Shown here piece after piece: positions 49,145 through 58,141 of a stretch of DNA of 64,000 nucleotides (within the stretch, counting starts at the first letter, position 1; each line of letters starts with the position of its first letter). Source of the DNA: CAWCBH01 sp963793785 (lineage in GTDB: Bacteria; Actinomycetota; Thermoleophilia; Solirubrobacterales; 70-9); contig CAWCBH010000003.1 of NCBI GenBank assembly GCA_963793785.1, forward strand, positions 1,240,001 through 1,304,000, read 5' to 3'. The notes beneath the pieces are model-generated. The model did no database searches and was not told the origin of the DNA. It saw only the letters and a list, made by a program, of their open reading frames with translations. Position numbers and translations under genes: made by a program.

Positions 49145-50611
49145 TTGAGCTCCGGAGCCGGGGCCGTCTTCAGCTTCGCTCTGACGCTGTTCCTGGTCCG
49201 AGCGCTGGGGACCGCCGACTACGGCGTGCTCGCCCTGGCGGTCAGCGTCGGGACCCTGGTCCTGGTGTTCTCCGACCTCGGTATCTCGGTCTCCACCGCC
49301 CGCTTTGTGGCCGAGAGCCCGTACAGCCGGATGCACGCTGCCGGGGTGCTGCGGACGGGGCTGGCGCTGAAGCTGATCGCAGGCTTGTTGACGGCCCTGG
49401 CGCTGTTGCTGCTCGCCCCCGTCATCGCCGACGCCTACGACACGCCGGAGCTCACTCTGCCCCTGCGCCTGATGGCGGTCGCGGCGATGGCCCAGGGGCT
49501 GAGCGATGTCTTCTTCGCCTGGTTCACGGCTTTGGGCAGGATCTCGCTCAACCTCCGCTGCCGGCTGGTCGGAAGCTCGACGGAGACGATGTCGAGCGTC
49601 TGCATCGTGCTTCTCGGCGGCGGCGCCGCGGGCGCAGTGGCCGGTCGGGCGATCGGCTTCGCCAGCGCCGGCTTGCTGGCAGCCTTCCTCGCCGTCCGAA
49701 CCGTGGGCCTGCCGGCGCTGCGAAACAGGCGAGCCGGTCGCTTTCCGGCCTCCCAGATCGCAAAGTACGGCTTTGCGCTGCTGATCATCGACGGTGCCTT
49801 CATCCTCTTCGACCGCACCGACGTGCTGATCATCGGCGCCGTCCTCGGCACCTCCGCCGCCGGAGTATTCGACGCAGCGTTTCGCATCATCGCCTTGCTC
49901 AAGTACCCGGTCACCTCGATCAGCGCCGGCTTCGCACCGCGGCTGGCCGAGGGCCGGCGTCTGGCCGCCGATTCGGCGCGGTTCGTCGCCGCTCTGCGCT
50001 ACTCGCTGCTGCTCTATCTGCTGCTCGCCGTCCCGACGCTCGTATGGGCGGGGCCGATCGTGAAGCTGCTCCTCGGGCAGGACTTTGCGGGCGCCGAGCC
50101 GGTGCTGCGCGCCTTGGCGCCGGTCGTGGTGATCTCCGGCCTCAGCCCGATCCTCGCCAGCGGGGTCAACTACCTGGGCGAGGCCCGGCGCCGGATTCCG
50201 CTGGCGATCGCGGCGTTGGCGATCAACGTGATCATCGACCTCCTGCTCGTCTCCCGGATCGGAATCGTCGCCGGGGCGATCGGCACCGGCGTCGCCTACG
50301 CCGTCTATACGGGCGGCCACCTGAGGATCTGCCAGCAGGCCCTGGAGGTACGGCTGGCCGGCCTCCTGACGACCTTCGGTCGCGGCGTGATCGCGGCGGC
50401 CCTGGCCGCCCTGGTGCTGCTCGCCTTCGGCACCAGCGACCTTTCCGTGTTCGCCTGGATCGCCGGCACCGTTCTCGCCACCGCTGTCTATGTCGGGACG
50501 CTGCTCGTACTGCGCGAGCTCAGCGTCGAGGAGCTTCGGGCCGGGAGCAGGCTGCTGGGGAGGCGCCTGCGTCCAGCCGAGGAGCCGGCCACCGCGGGCG
50601 GCATCAGATGA
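49145..50611 (+). CDS. Polysaccharide flippase (Wzx/MATE-like)
   Basis: 488 aa from TTG 49145 with 12 to 14 hydrophobic helices. The N-terminal signature SSGAGAVFSFALTLFLVRAL and the block GTADYGVLALA identify the oligosaccharide flippase family, which moves undecaprenyl-linked repeat units across the membrane. The family start LRNTLFSF is encoded upstream of TTG, in a frame open back into the ligase gene but without ATG, GTG or TTG. An ATG at 49112 lies in a different frame. The true start is therefore uncertain, and a single-base error near 49110-49125 is possible. The 3' end overlaps the next gene in ATGA. Confidence 0.88.
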   Translation: MSSGAGAVFSFALTLFLVRALGTADYGVLALAVSVGTLVLVFSDLGISVSTARFVAESPYSRMHAAGVLRTGLALKLIAGLLTALALLLLAPVIADAYDTPELTLPLRLMAVAAMAQGLSDVFFAWFTALGRISLNLRCRLVGSSTETMSSVCIVLLGGGAAGAVAGRAIGFASAGLLAAFLAVRTVGLPALRNRRAGRFPASQIAKYGFALLIIDGAFILFDRTDVLIIGAVLGTSAAGVFDAAFRIIALLKYPVTSISAGFAPRLAEGRRLAADSARFVAALRYSLLLYLLLAVPTLVWAGPIVKLLLGQDFAGAEPVLRALAPVVVISGLSPILASGVNYLGEARRRIPLAIAALAINVIIDLLLVSRIGIVAGAIGTGVAYAVYTGGHLRICQQALEVRLAGLLTTFGRGVIAAALAALVLLAFGTSDLSVFAWIAGTVLATAVYVGTLLVLRELSVEELRAGSRLLGRRLRPAEEPATAGGIR

Positions 50612-51720
50612 GCACAACACACGGCGGCAGGGTGCTGATGGTCGTGCGTCCCAGCATTGGCGGTGCCTTCGGGCACGCGCTTCGCCTCAGCGAGGCGCTG
50701 GCCGGCCGCGGTTATGAGAGCGCCCTCTGCGGGCCCCACGAGCAGCTCGCGGACAGCATTGCGCCGGCCGTGCTCCAGGTCGACATCCCGCGCCGCCCGG
50801 ATCCCCTTCGCCACCCGGCGGCGATCGTCCGCCTCGGCCGCATCTACCGTGAGTACGAGCCGGACGTCGTTCATGCCCATGGCTCTCAGGCCGGCGTCCT
50901 CGCCCGGCTGGCCCGAGTCGCCGCCCCGCGGATACCGGTCGTCTTCACGCCGCACAACTACGCCTTCACGAACCACTTCGGGACCGGCCAGCGCCGCCTC
51001 TACCGATCGATCGAGGTCGCCTTGGCGCCACTCGCCACCAGGGTGATCTGCGTCTGCGAGGCCGAGCGCAGGATCGCGGCCCGGATCGGGCCCTCGAAAC
51101 GGACCCGAGTCGTCTACAACGGGATCGAACCGCTGGCGTCCTCCCCGCCGGACCCCGCCGTCGCCCGTCTTGCCGAATCGGGGCCGCTGATCTCCACTGT
51201 GGCCGAGCTGCAACCCCCGAAAGGGGTCACGACCCTGATCGCCGCGATGCCCGAGGTGCTGGAGCGCGTCCCCGACGTCAACCTCGCGGTCGCGGGCGAT
51301 GGGGTCGAGCGGCAGCGATTGGAAAGCCAGATCCTCGAGCTCGGCCTGACCGGCCGGGTGCATCTGCTCGGATCCATAGACAATGTCGCCGGATTGCTCG
51401 GGGCCACCGATGTCTTCGTCCAGCCCGGCTGGGCCGAGTCGCTTCCCTATTCGCTGCTCGAGGCGATGGGGATGAGCCTGCCGATCGTCGCGACCGACGT
51501 CGGCGGAGTCGGTGAGGCGATCGAGGACCGGGTGACCGGGCGGCTTGTCGCCTCCCAGGACCCGCTCGAGCTGGCGGCCGGGATGACCGACCTCCTGCTC
51601 GACCCCGAGGCGGCGGAAGCGCTCGGCAGGGCGGCGCGGGGACGGATGGACTCGCAGTTCCGGCTCGAAGGGATGGTCGAGCAGACGCTCGGCGTCTACC
51701 GGGAGGTAGGGCTGCCGTGA
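50608..51720 (+). CDS. Glycosyltransferase family 4 (GT-B)
   Basis: 370 aa. The N-terminal acceptor domain begins LMVVRPSIGGAFGHALRLSEAL and contains DVVHAHGSQAGVLARLA and FTPHNYAFTNHFG. The donor domain holds the GT4 block DVFVQPGWAESLPYSLLEAM with the E-x7-E pair and LPIVATDVGGVGEAIED. Cytoplasmic; transfers a sugar from a nucleotide donor to the growing repeat unit. ATG 50608 overlaps the flippase stop (ATGA), and its own stop overlaps the next GTG. Confidence 0.92.
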   Translation: MSTTHGGRVLMVVRPSIGGAFGHALRLSEALAGRGYESALCGPHEQLADSIAPAVLQVDIPRRPDPLRHPAAIVRLGRIYREYEPDVVHAHGSQAGVLARLARVAAPRIPVVFTPHNYAFTNHFGTGQRRLYRSIEVALAPLATRVICVCEAERRIAARIGPSKRTRVVYNGIEPLASSPPDPAVARLAESGPLISTVAELQPPKGVTTLIAAMPEVLERVPDVNLAVAGDGVERQRLESQILELGLTGRVHLLGSIDNVAGLLGATDVFVQPGWAESLPYSLLEAMGMSLPIVATDVGGVGEAIEDRVTGRLVASQDPLELAAGMTDLLLDPEAAEALGRAARGRMDSQFRLEGMVEQTLGVYREVGLP

Positions 51721-52874
51721 CCGCGAGGGGGCCGGAGGTCCGGGTCATGCACATGATCACCAGCCTCAACAACGGCGGTGGCGCCGAGACGATGCTGCTG
51801 CGGTTGCTGGAGGAGCTGGGAGACGGGCGCGACGGCCACCACGTCTTCTCGCTGCGGCCACGCGGGATGCTGGCCTCTCGCGTCGAGGAGCTTGGTGTCC
51901 CGGTCGGGGCTTTCGGGATGAGGTCAAGACCGGCGCCCGCCGACGTGATGCGACTCGGGCGGGTGATTCGCGAGTCGCGCCCGGCGGTCATCCAGACCTG
52001 GATGCTGCACTCGAACGTCCTTGTGGGGCTCGCCGCGCGAATGGTCTCGCGATCACCAGTCGTCTGGGGCGTGCACCTGACCGAAGTCGATCGCTCGACG
52101 CTGGGCACCAAGGCAGCCCTGATCCAGCGATTCGAGGCTCTCAGCTCCTGGTCGGTGCCGTCGCGCATCGTCGCCTGTTCGATCAGCTCCGAGCAGGCGA
52201 TGTTGCGACTGCGGTATCGCCGCAACCGGATCGTCACGATCCCGAACGGTTTCGACCTGGCTCAGTTCCGGCCCGACCCGGCCGCCCGCGAGGAGGTCCG
52301 CCGCGAGCTCGGCATCCCCCCCGGCTCGCTGGTGATCGGCCATGTGGCTCGCTTTCACCGCGTCAAGGACCACCCCACGCTGGTCGCCGCGGCGGCCAAG
52401 GTCTTCGATCGATGCCCCGACGCCCGCCTCGTGCTCTGCGGGCCGCACATCGAGCCCGACAACGCAGAGCTGATGGCGCTGGTCGCGCCGCTCGGCGATC
52501 GAGTTCTGCTGCTGGGCCGGCGAACCGACGTGCCACGGGTGCTCAACGCCTTCGACGTCGGGGTCTCGTCGTCGTCGGGCGAAGCGCTCTCACTCGCGAT
52601 CGGCGAGACGATGGCCACCGGGGTGCCGATGGTCGCGACCCGGTGCGGGGACGCCGAGGAAGTCATCGGCGACACCGGCGAGCTGACACCGATCGGCGAC
52701 CCGGCGGCGCTTGCCGAGGCGCTGTTGCGGCTGCTCGCGATGGACCCCGAGAGACGGGCTGACCTGGGCCGGCAAGCCCGGGCCCGCATCAGCGCCAGCT
52801 ACGACTTGAGGTCGATGGCCGACCGGTATCAGGCGGTCTGGGCCGAGGTGGCCGGGGGATCGCCGTCGGCCTGA
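51717..52874 (+). CDS. Glycosyltransferase family 4 (GT-B)
   Basis: 385 aa. Start GTG 51717 overlaps the previous stop (GTGA). The N-terminus has MHMITSLNNGGGAETMLLRL, followed by AVIQTWMLHSNVLVGLAARM. The GT4 donor region reads VTIPNGFDLAQFRPD, VARFHRVKDHPTLVAAAAKV and DVGVSSSSGEALSLAIGETM with VPMVATRCGDAEEVIG. Its last 46 nt overlap the convergent glycosyltransferase at 52829. Confidence 0.92.
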   Translation: MTARGPEVRVMHMITSLNNGGGAETMLLRLLEELGDGRDGHHVFSLRPRGMLASRVEELGVPVGAFGMRSRPAPADVMRLGRVIRESRPAVIQTWMLHSNVLVGLAARMVSRSPVVWGVHLTEVDRSTLGTKAALIQRFEALSSWSVPSRIVACSISSEQAMLRLRYRRNRIVTIPNGFDLAQFRPDPAAREEVRRELGIPPGSLVIGHVARFHRVKDHPTLVAAAAKVFDRCPDARLVLCGPHIEPDNAELMALVAPLGDRVLLLGRRTDVPRVLNAFDVGVSSSSGEALSLAIGETMATGVPMVATRCGDAEEVIGDTGELTPIGDPAALAEALLRLLAMDPERRADLGRQARARISASYDLRSMADRYQAVWAEVAGGSPSA

Positions 52875-54007
52875 CCACCCGCAGCGCCTTGCAGGACGTC
52901 GATCCATTGCTCGCATACCGCCGCCGGACCGTGATTGCCCTCGACGTACCGCCGCGCGTTCTCACCCAGCGAGGAGCGCAGCTCCGAGTCGGTCCAAAGC
53001 GACGCTGCCGCGGCGACGAAGCGGTCGAATGAGCCGTCGGCGACGATGCCCATCTCGGCGCCGGAGATCAACCCGTCGGGGTCGGACGAGAGGCTGAGCA
53101 CAGGGACCGAGCGCCCCCACGCCTCGAGGAACACGTTCGGCATGCCCTCCCACTCCGACGTCGACACGATCGCCGTCGCGCGTCCGATACGGGCCAAGAC
53201 CTCTTGACGCCGCAGTGGGCCGACCAGCTCGAGGTTCTCGACTCCCGCAGCCTCGTGACGGATCCTCGCCTCCAGCTCGTTCTCGGCCTCGACGCCTGGA
53301 GCAGCGACCATCACGAAGCGCGCCTCGGGCAACGCGAGAGCGAGCCGCAGCAGCTCTTGCGGTCGCTTGTAGGACGTCATCCGGTTGACCCACAGAAAGC
53401 TGTCCGGCTCGCCGGGCTCCTCATCGACCGGCTCTGCGAAGCTCCGGATCAGCTCCACCCGCCTCCGCTCTCCGAGCAGACTCCGGGCAAGGCCAAGCTG
53501 GTGCCCGGTCTGAACCACGACCACGCCGGCGGACCGCAAGCCGTGCAGATATACGGCGTGCTTCAGCCGCGAGCCGTGGATCGGCTCCCGGGCCAGGTCG
53601 AAGTCATTCGCGGTCGAGAACACCATCCCGCGGCGATGCAGGCGACAGAACTCCGCCACGACCCCGACGTAGACAGCGCTGGCGCGGACCACGTAGACGC
53701 GGGCGTCAACCGCTCGCAGCGCCCGCCAGATCGAGAGCGCCTCGCGGATCCGATTAAGGCCCGGTCGTGCTCCTCGATAGGGGTCCCGCTGATAGACCGT
53801 CAAGCCCTCCGATCCAAGCGTCGAAGGCTCAGCGATCGGGAAGACGATGTGAGCCACCCGCCGGTCCCGGGCCGCCAACTCGCGGGCCAGAATCGTCATC
53901 TGCAGCTCGGCGCCGCCGCCTTGCGGGGCGTTGGCGTCGTAGTAGGCGTTGCCGAATGGCGAGTAGATCGCGACGTCGTGGAGAGTCGCGGGCCGGCGCC
54001 GCTTCAA
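52829..54007 (-). CDS. Glycosyltransferase family 4 (GT-B)
   Basis: 392 aa. The N-terminal part contains SPFGNAYYDANAPQGGGAEL, with GGGAE as the acceptor-side glycine loop. The donor domain has SFLWVNRMTSYKRPQELLRL, AIVSTSEWEGMPNVFLEAWG and VPVLSLSSDPDGLI. The start is taken as TTG 54007, which overlaps the TGA of the upstream epimerase in TTGA; no ATG or GTG fits. Last gene of the long minus operon that begins with the rRNA methyltransferase. Confidence 0.88.
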   Translation of the reverse strand: MKRRRPATLHDVAIYSPFGNAYYDANAPQGGGAELQMTILARELAARDRRVAHIVFPIAEPSTLGSEGLTVYQRDPYRGARPGLNRIREALSIWRALRAVDARVYVVRASAVYVGVVAEFCRLHRRGMVFSTANDFDLAREPIHGSRLKHAVYLHGLRSAGVVVVQTGHQLGLARSLLGERRRVELIRSFAEPVDEEPGEPDSFLWVNRMTSYKRPQELLRLALALPEARFVMVAAPGVEAENELEARIRHEAAGVENLELVGPLRRQEVLARIGRATAIVSTSEWEGMPNVFLEAWGRSVPVLSLSSDPDGLISGAEMGIVADGSFDRFVAAAASLWTDSELRSSLGENARRYVEGNHGPAAVCEQWIDVLQGAAGGQADGDPPATSAQTA

Positions 54008-54954
54008 GCGCTGCCGTCGCCCTGCGCGTGGGCGACCTGTTGCGAGAGGCCCTGGCGCAGATCGACGCTGGGCGAATAGCCGAGGTCCTTGCCGGCCCGC
54101 GAGGTGTCGCCGCCGGTGCGGTAGACGTCCCCGGCCACCGGCTCGCGGTTCTGCACATCGATCTCGGTTGCGGTCAGCTCGGCGATCAGCTCGATCACCT
54201 CGCGGACGCTGACCTGGGTGCCGCCGGCGATGTTGTAGGCGGTGCCGGGCTCGCCCTGGGTGGCTGCCGCGATTGTCGCCGCGACCGCGTCGGCGACATA
54301 GGTGAAGTCGCGGACCTGGGAGCCGTCGCCGAAGACAGTGATCGACTCGCCCCCAAGTGCGCCGGCGATGAAGCGCGTGAAGGCCATGTCGGGGCGCTGG
54401 CGGGGACCGTAGATGGTGAAGTAGCGCAGCGCCACGGTCGGCACCCCGTATGCCCTGAAGTAGAGACGGCTGAGGTGCTCGGCGGCGAGCTTGGTGACCC
54501 CGTAGGGGGAGATCGGCGCCGGGGTGTCGTCCTCGCGGGTCGGGTAGCGCTCGGCCTCGCCGTAGATCGAGGACGAGGAGGCGAAGACGAAGCGGTCGAC
54601 CGTGGCCGACCGGCAGGCCTCGAGCAGGCGCTGGGTGGCATGCACGTTCTCGTCTAGGTAGACGCCGAAGCTCTCGCCCCAGCTGCTGCGCACCCCCGGC
54701 TGGCCGGCGAGGTGGAAGATCACGTCGGCCTCGCCGACCAACCACCCGAGGTCGAGCTCGTTGAGGTCGCCGTCGACCAGCTCCAGCCCGCTCCCGGCCA
54801 GCGGCTCGAGGTTGGCCCGCTTGCGGGCCGGGTCGTAGTAGTCGGTGAAGGCATCGACACCTCTCACCACGTGCCCCTCCGCCAGCAGCCGCTCGGCCAG
54901 GTGAGAGCCGATGAATCCCGCCACCCCTGTTATCAGCGCCCGCATCGGCGTCAC
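54004..54954 (-). CDS. NAD-dependent sugar epimerase/dehydratase (UDP-glucose 4-epimerase-like)
   Basis: 316 aa extended SDR. NAD motif ALITGVAGFIGSHLAERLL at residues 6-24; catalytic Tyr/Lys in ISPYGVTKLAAEHL; substrate region FGDGSQVRDFTYVADAV. It converts a nucleotide sugar for the glycosyltransferase that follows. The precise substrate cannot be told; candidates are UDP-glucose/galactose or UDP-glucuronate. GTG 54954 overlaps the argD stop in GTGA; ATG 54945, three codons in, is an alternative. Confidence 0.9.
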   Translation of the reverse strand: MTPMRALITGVAGFIGSHLAERLLAEGHVVRGVDAFTDYYDPARKRANLEPLAGSGLELVDGDLNELDLGWLVGEADVIFHLAGQPGVRSSWGESFGVYLDENVHATQRLLEACRSATVDRFVFASSSSIYGEAERYPTREDDTPAPISPYGVTKLAAEHLSRLYFRAYGVPTVALRYFTIYGPRQRPDMAFTRFIAGALGGESITVFGDGSQVRDFTYVADAVAATIAAATQGEPGTAYNIAGGTQVSVREVIELIAELTATEIDVQNREPVAGDVYRTGGDTSRAGKDLGYSPSVDLRQGLSQQVAHAQGDGSA

Positions 54955-56151
54955 AGCTTAGGAACGGGCGCGGCGGCGGCGAGGGCGCCGGCCAGCAGCT
55001 CGACCGCCCGATCGACCTGTTCGGCCTCCACGGTCAGCGGCGGAAGCAGCCGCAGCGAGGCGGGCTCGGGCGCGTTGACGATCAGCCCCGCCTGGAGAAG
55101 GCTCTGCGCAACCGCGGCGGAGTCGATCCCTGCCGAGAGGCCGACTCCGATCATCAATCCCCGGCCCCGGACCTCCTGCACCCCATCCAGGGCCTCCAGG
55201 GAGCGGCGCAGCCGCTCGCCCGTGGCGCGAACCTCGCCGCAGCAGCCCCGGGTCGTCGACGACGTCGAGCACCGCCAGCGCTGCCGTGGCGGTGAGCGGG
55301 CCGCCGGCGAAGGTGGAGCCGTGATCGCCTTTCTCGAGCACGCTCCCGGCCTGCGGCGAGGTCACGCAGGCGCCGATCGGCATCCCCCCTCCCAGCGCCT
55401 TGGCGGTCGTCAGCACGTCAGGCCTCACCGGCGTCTGCTCGTAGGCCCACAGCGAGCCGGTCCGCCCCATCCCCGTCTGCACCTCGTCGAGGATCAGCAG
55501 CGCTCCGCTGGCGTCGCAGGCCTCGCGCGCCGCCAGCAGCGTCTCGTCGCTGAGCGGATAGACGCCCGCCTCGCCCTGAAGGGGCTCGATCATCACCGCC
55601 GCCGTGCGCTGGTCGACCGCCTCGCGAAGGGCTCCCGGATCGTCGAACGGCAGCGAGCGAAAGCCCGGCAGCATCGGCCCGAGGGCCGGGTCCGCCGCCA
55701 GCCCCGGGGTCGCCGACAGGGCGCCGTAGGTCCGCCCGTGGAAGTCACGCTCGAAGCTGAGGATCTGCGGCTCGACGATGCCGCGGGCGTGGGCGTGCTT
55801 GCGGGCTATCTTGATCGCGCACTCGTTGGCCTCGGCGCCGGAGTTGCTGAAGAAAACCCGCCCGCCGAGGCTGGACTCCGAGAGGCGCCGGGCCAGCTGG
55901 ACCATCGCCTCGCTGTAGTAGAGGTTGGAGACGTGCATCAGCCGGCCCGCCTGCTCGCGCACCGCCGCGACCACGTCCGGATGGCAGTGGCCGACCGAGC
56001 AGACCGAGATCCCGGCCAGGAAGTCGAGGTACTCGCGTCCCTCGGAGTCCCACAGCCGCGCCCCCTCGCCGCGCACGAACTCGACCGGAGCACGCCTGTA
56101 GGTCTGCATCACGTAGCGCTTCTCGAGCGCCTGCAGCTCGGCGAGCTTCAC
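54951..56151 (-). CDS. argD: Acetylornithine aminotransferase, frameshifted
   Basis: PLP aminotransferase of arginine (and possibly lysine) synthesis. The first about 305 residues read in one frame: FSNSGAEANECAIKIARKHA, MIEPLQGEAGVYPL, LILDEVQTGMGRTG and the PLP lysine in LTTAKALGGGMPIGA. Then an extra base in GG at 55231-55240 shifts the frame between DDPGLL and EVRATGERLRRSLEALDG. The correct C-terminus continues EVRGRGLMIGVGLS to TGA 54951. Restored length 399 aa, family-typical. It overlaps argB upstream (GTGA) and the epimerase downstream. Confidence 0.92.
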
Positions 56152-56987
56152 GGGGTGACCATGGTGCCGATGCCGGCGTCGGTGAACAGCTCCAGCAGCA
56201 GCGAGTGCGGCCGGCGGCCGTCGATGATGTGCGCGTACTGGGTGCCGCCGCCGATCGCGTCGATGCAGCCCTGCAGCTTCGGCCGCATGCCGCCGGCGAC
56301 AGCGGCAAGGCGCTCCTCGACCTCGGCGACGCTGGCCCGCGAGATCAGCGACCCTTCGTCGCCGGGGTCGGCAAGCCAGCCGACGACATCGGTGAGGAAG
56401 ATCGCCTTGTAGGCGCCGAGCGCCCCGGCCACCTTGCCGGCCGACTCGTCCGCGTTGACGTTGTAGGAGTTGCCGTCGCGGTCCGAGGCAGCGGAGGCGA
56501 TCACGGGGATGTAGTCGGCGGCGATGTGGTTGAGGACATCGACGTCGACTCGCTCGATCGAGCCCACGAAGCCGACCTCCTCGGCGTTCTCGACCGGCGC
56601 CACCTCGAACAGCGTCCCGTCCTCGCCGGAGAGCCCGACCGCCGGCTGCCCGTGGCGGTTCAGCCGCCGCACGATGTCGGAGTTGACCTTGCCGAGCAGG
56701 ACCATCTTCGCGACCTCGACGGTTTGCGGATCGGACACCCGCAGGCCTTCGTGGAAGCGCACCTCCATCCCCAGCCGCTCCATGTAGTGGCTGATCTCGG
56801 GGCCGCCGCCGTGGACGATCACCGGGTTCAGGCCGACGTACTTGAGCAGCACGACGTCGGCTGCGAATGCCTCCCGCAGGTCCTCGTCGCGCATCGCGGC
56901 ACCGCCGTACTTGATCACCACCGTGCGCCCGTGGAACTCCCGGATGTAGGGGAGCGCTTCGAGCAGGACCTCTACGTTCTGGCTCAT
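56148..56987 (-). CDS. argB: Acetylglutamate kinase
   Basis: Phosphorylates N-acetylglutamate, the feedback-controlled step of arginine synthesis. 279 aa. The ATP/substrate motifs are VVIKYGGAAMRDEDLREAFA, PVIVHGGGPEISHYM and NVNADESAGKVAGALGAYKA. ATG 56987 overlaps the argJ stop in ATGA, and its stop overlaps argD. Confidence 0.97.
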   Translation of the reverse strand: MSQNVEVLLEALPYIREFHGRTVVIKYGGAAMRDEDLREAFAADVVLLKYVGLNPVIVHGGGPEISHYMERLGMEVRFHEGLRVSDPQTVEVAKMVLLGKVNSDIVRRLNRHGQPAVGLSGEDGTLFEVAPVENAEEVGFVGSIERVDVDVLNHIAADYIPVIASAASDRDGNSYNVNADESAGKVAGALGAYKAIFLTDVVGWLADPGDEGSLISRASVAEVEERLAAVAGGMRPKLQGCIDAIGGGTQYAHIIDGRRPHSLLLELFTDAGIGTMVTP

Positions 56988-58141
56988 GTCGTGTACTCGG
57001 CGTTGAGGCTGACGTAGTCGTGGGTCAGGTCGCTGAAGAAGACGTGGGCGTCGGAGCCGCCGCGGCCGAGGCGGACCGAAAGCTCCGCCTCGCGCTCCTC
57101 GCCGGCCAGCTCGCCGGCGTCGATCTCCGCCGGGCCCAGCTCCTCGAGCTCCTCGCCGGCCAGCGCCATCCCCGCCGCCTGCGCGATCCGGCCCCAGTTG
57201 GGGTCGCGGCCGTAGAGCGCCGTCTTCACCAGCGGCGAGTTGGCGATCGCCCGCGCCACCCGCTCGGCCTCCTCGGCCGAGGCTGCCTCGGTGACCCCGA
57301 CCCGGCCGACTCGAGTCGCCCCCTCGCCGTCGGCGACCACCTCCAGCGCCAGCTGCAGCAGCACCGCCTCCAGGAGACCCGCCGGCATCGCCTTCCCGGC
57401 GGCAGCGGTCGCCTGCAGCAGGATCGCGTCGTTGGTGCTCATCTGCCCGTCGACTGTGATCCGCTCAAAGGAGGCTTCCGTCGCGGCTGCCAACAGCGCC
57501 TGCGGATCGGCCACCTCAGCGTCGGTCTGCACGAAGCAGAGCATCGTCGCGAAGCCCGGCTCGATCATCCCGGCGCCCTTGGCCTGAGCGGAGAGGGTGA
57601 CCCCCCCGGCGCGGACGGCAACCCGCTTCGGCCAGCGGTCGGTGGTCGAGATCGCCTCGGTGAAGGTCTCCGCGGCTTCGGAGGAGAGGCCGGTTGCGGC
57701 GGCGGCGATCCCGGCGCTCACCGACTCGACGTCGAGCGGCACCCCGATCACGCCGGTCTCGGCCACGGCCACCGACTCCGCCTCGAGGTCGAGCGCAGCC
57801 GCCGCCTCGTCGCGCATCCGCAGCGCGTCGGCGTAGCCCCGCTCGCCGGTCGCCGCGTTGGCGTTGCCGGAGTTGACGACGACGGCACGGATTCGATCCG
57901 CCGCGCAGCGCTCACGGCAGACGCGGACCGGCGCCGCGGCGGCCGCGTTGCGGGTCAGCAGCAGCGCCGACGAGACCTGCTCGGCGTCGCAGACGAGAAT
58001 CGCGAGGTCAGTCCGCCCGCCGCCCTTGAGGCCGCAGGCGACGCCGGCGGCGCGAAAACCGGGCGCCAGCGTCTGCGAATCCGCCTCCTCGGTGCCGGCC
58101 GGAGGCTCGACCCAGCGCGAGCGGAAGAAGCTCTCGCTCAC
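56984..58141 (-). CDS. argJ: Glutamate N-acetyltransferase/amino-acid acetyltransferase
   Basis: Transfers acetyl from N-acetylornithine to glutamate, so the acetyl group cycles. 385 aa. The self-cleaving beta/alpha junction lies in KGAGMIEPGFATMLCFVQTD, with Thr of ATML the nucleophile. NSPLVKTALYGRDPNWGRI is also typical. GTG 58141 overlaps the argC stop in GTGA. Confidence 0.97.
   Translation of the reverse strand: MSESFFRSRWVEPPAGTEEADSQTLAPGFRAAGVACGLKGGGRTDLAILVCDAEQVSSALLLTRNAAAAAPVRVCRERCAADRIRAVVVNSGNANAATGERGYADALRMRDEAAAALDLEAESVAVAETGVIGVPLDVESVSAGIAAAATGLSSEAAETFTEAISTTDRWPKRVAVRAGGVTLSAQAKGAGMIEPGFATMLCFVQTDAEVADPQALLAAATEASFERITVDGQMSTNDAILLQATAAAGKAMPAGLLEAVLLQLALEVVADGEGATRVGRVGVTEAASAEEAERVARAIANSPLVKTALYGRDPNWGRIAQAAGMALAGEELEELGPAEIDAGELAGEEREAELSVRLGRGGSDAHVFFSDLTHDYVSLNAEYTT

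Noticed and set aside
48860..50620. A 586-codon minus-strand frame over the flippase gene
   Set aside because: Gln/Arg/Gly-rich antisense frame; the flippase on the plus strand has the proper helix pattern and family signature.
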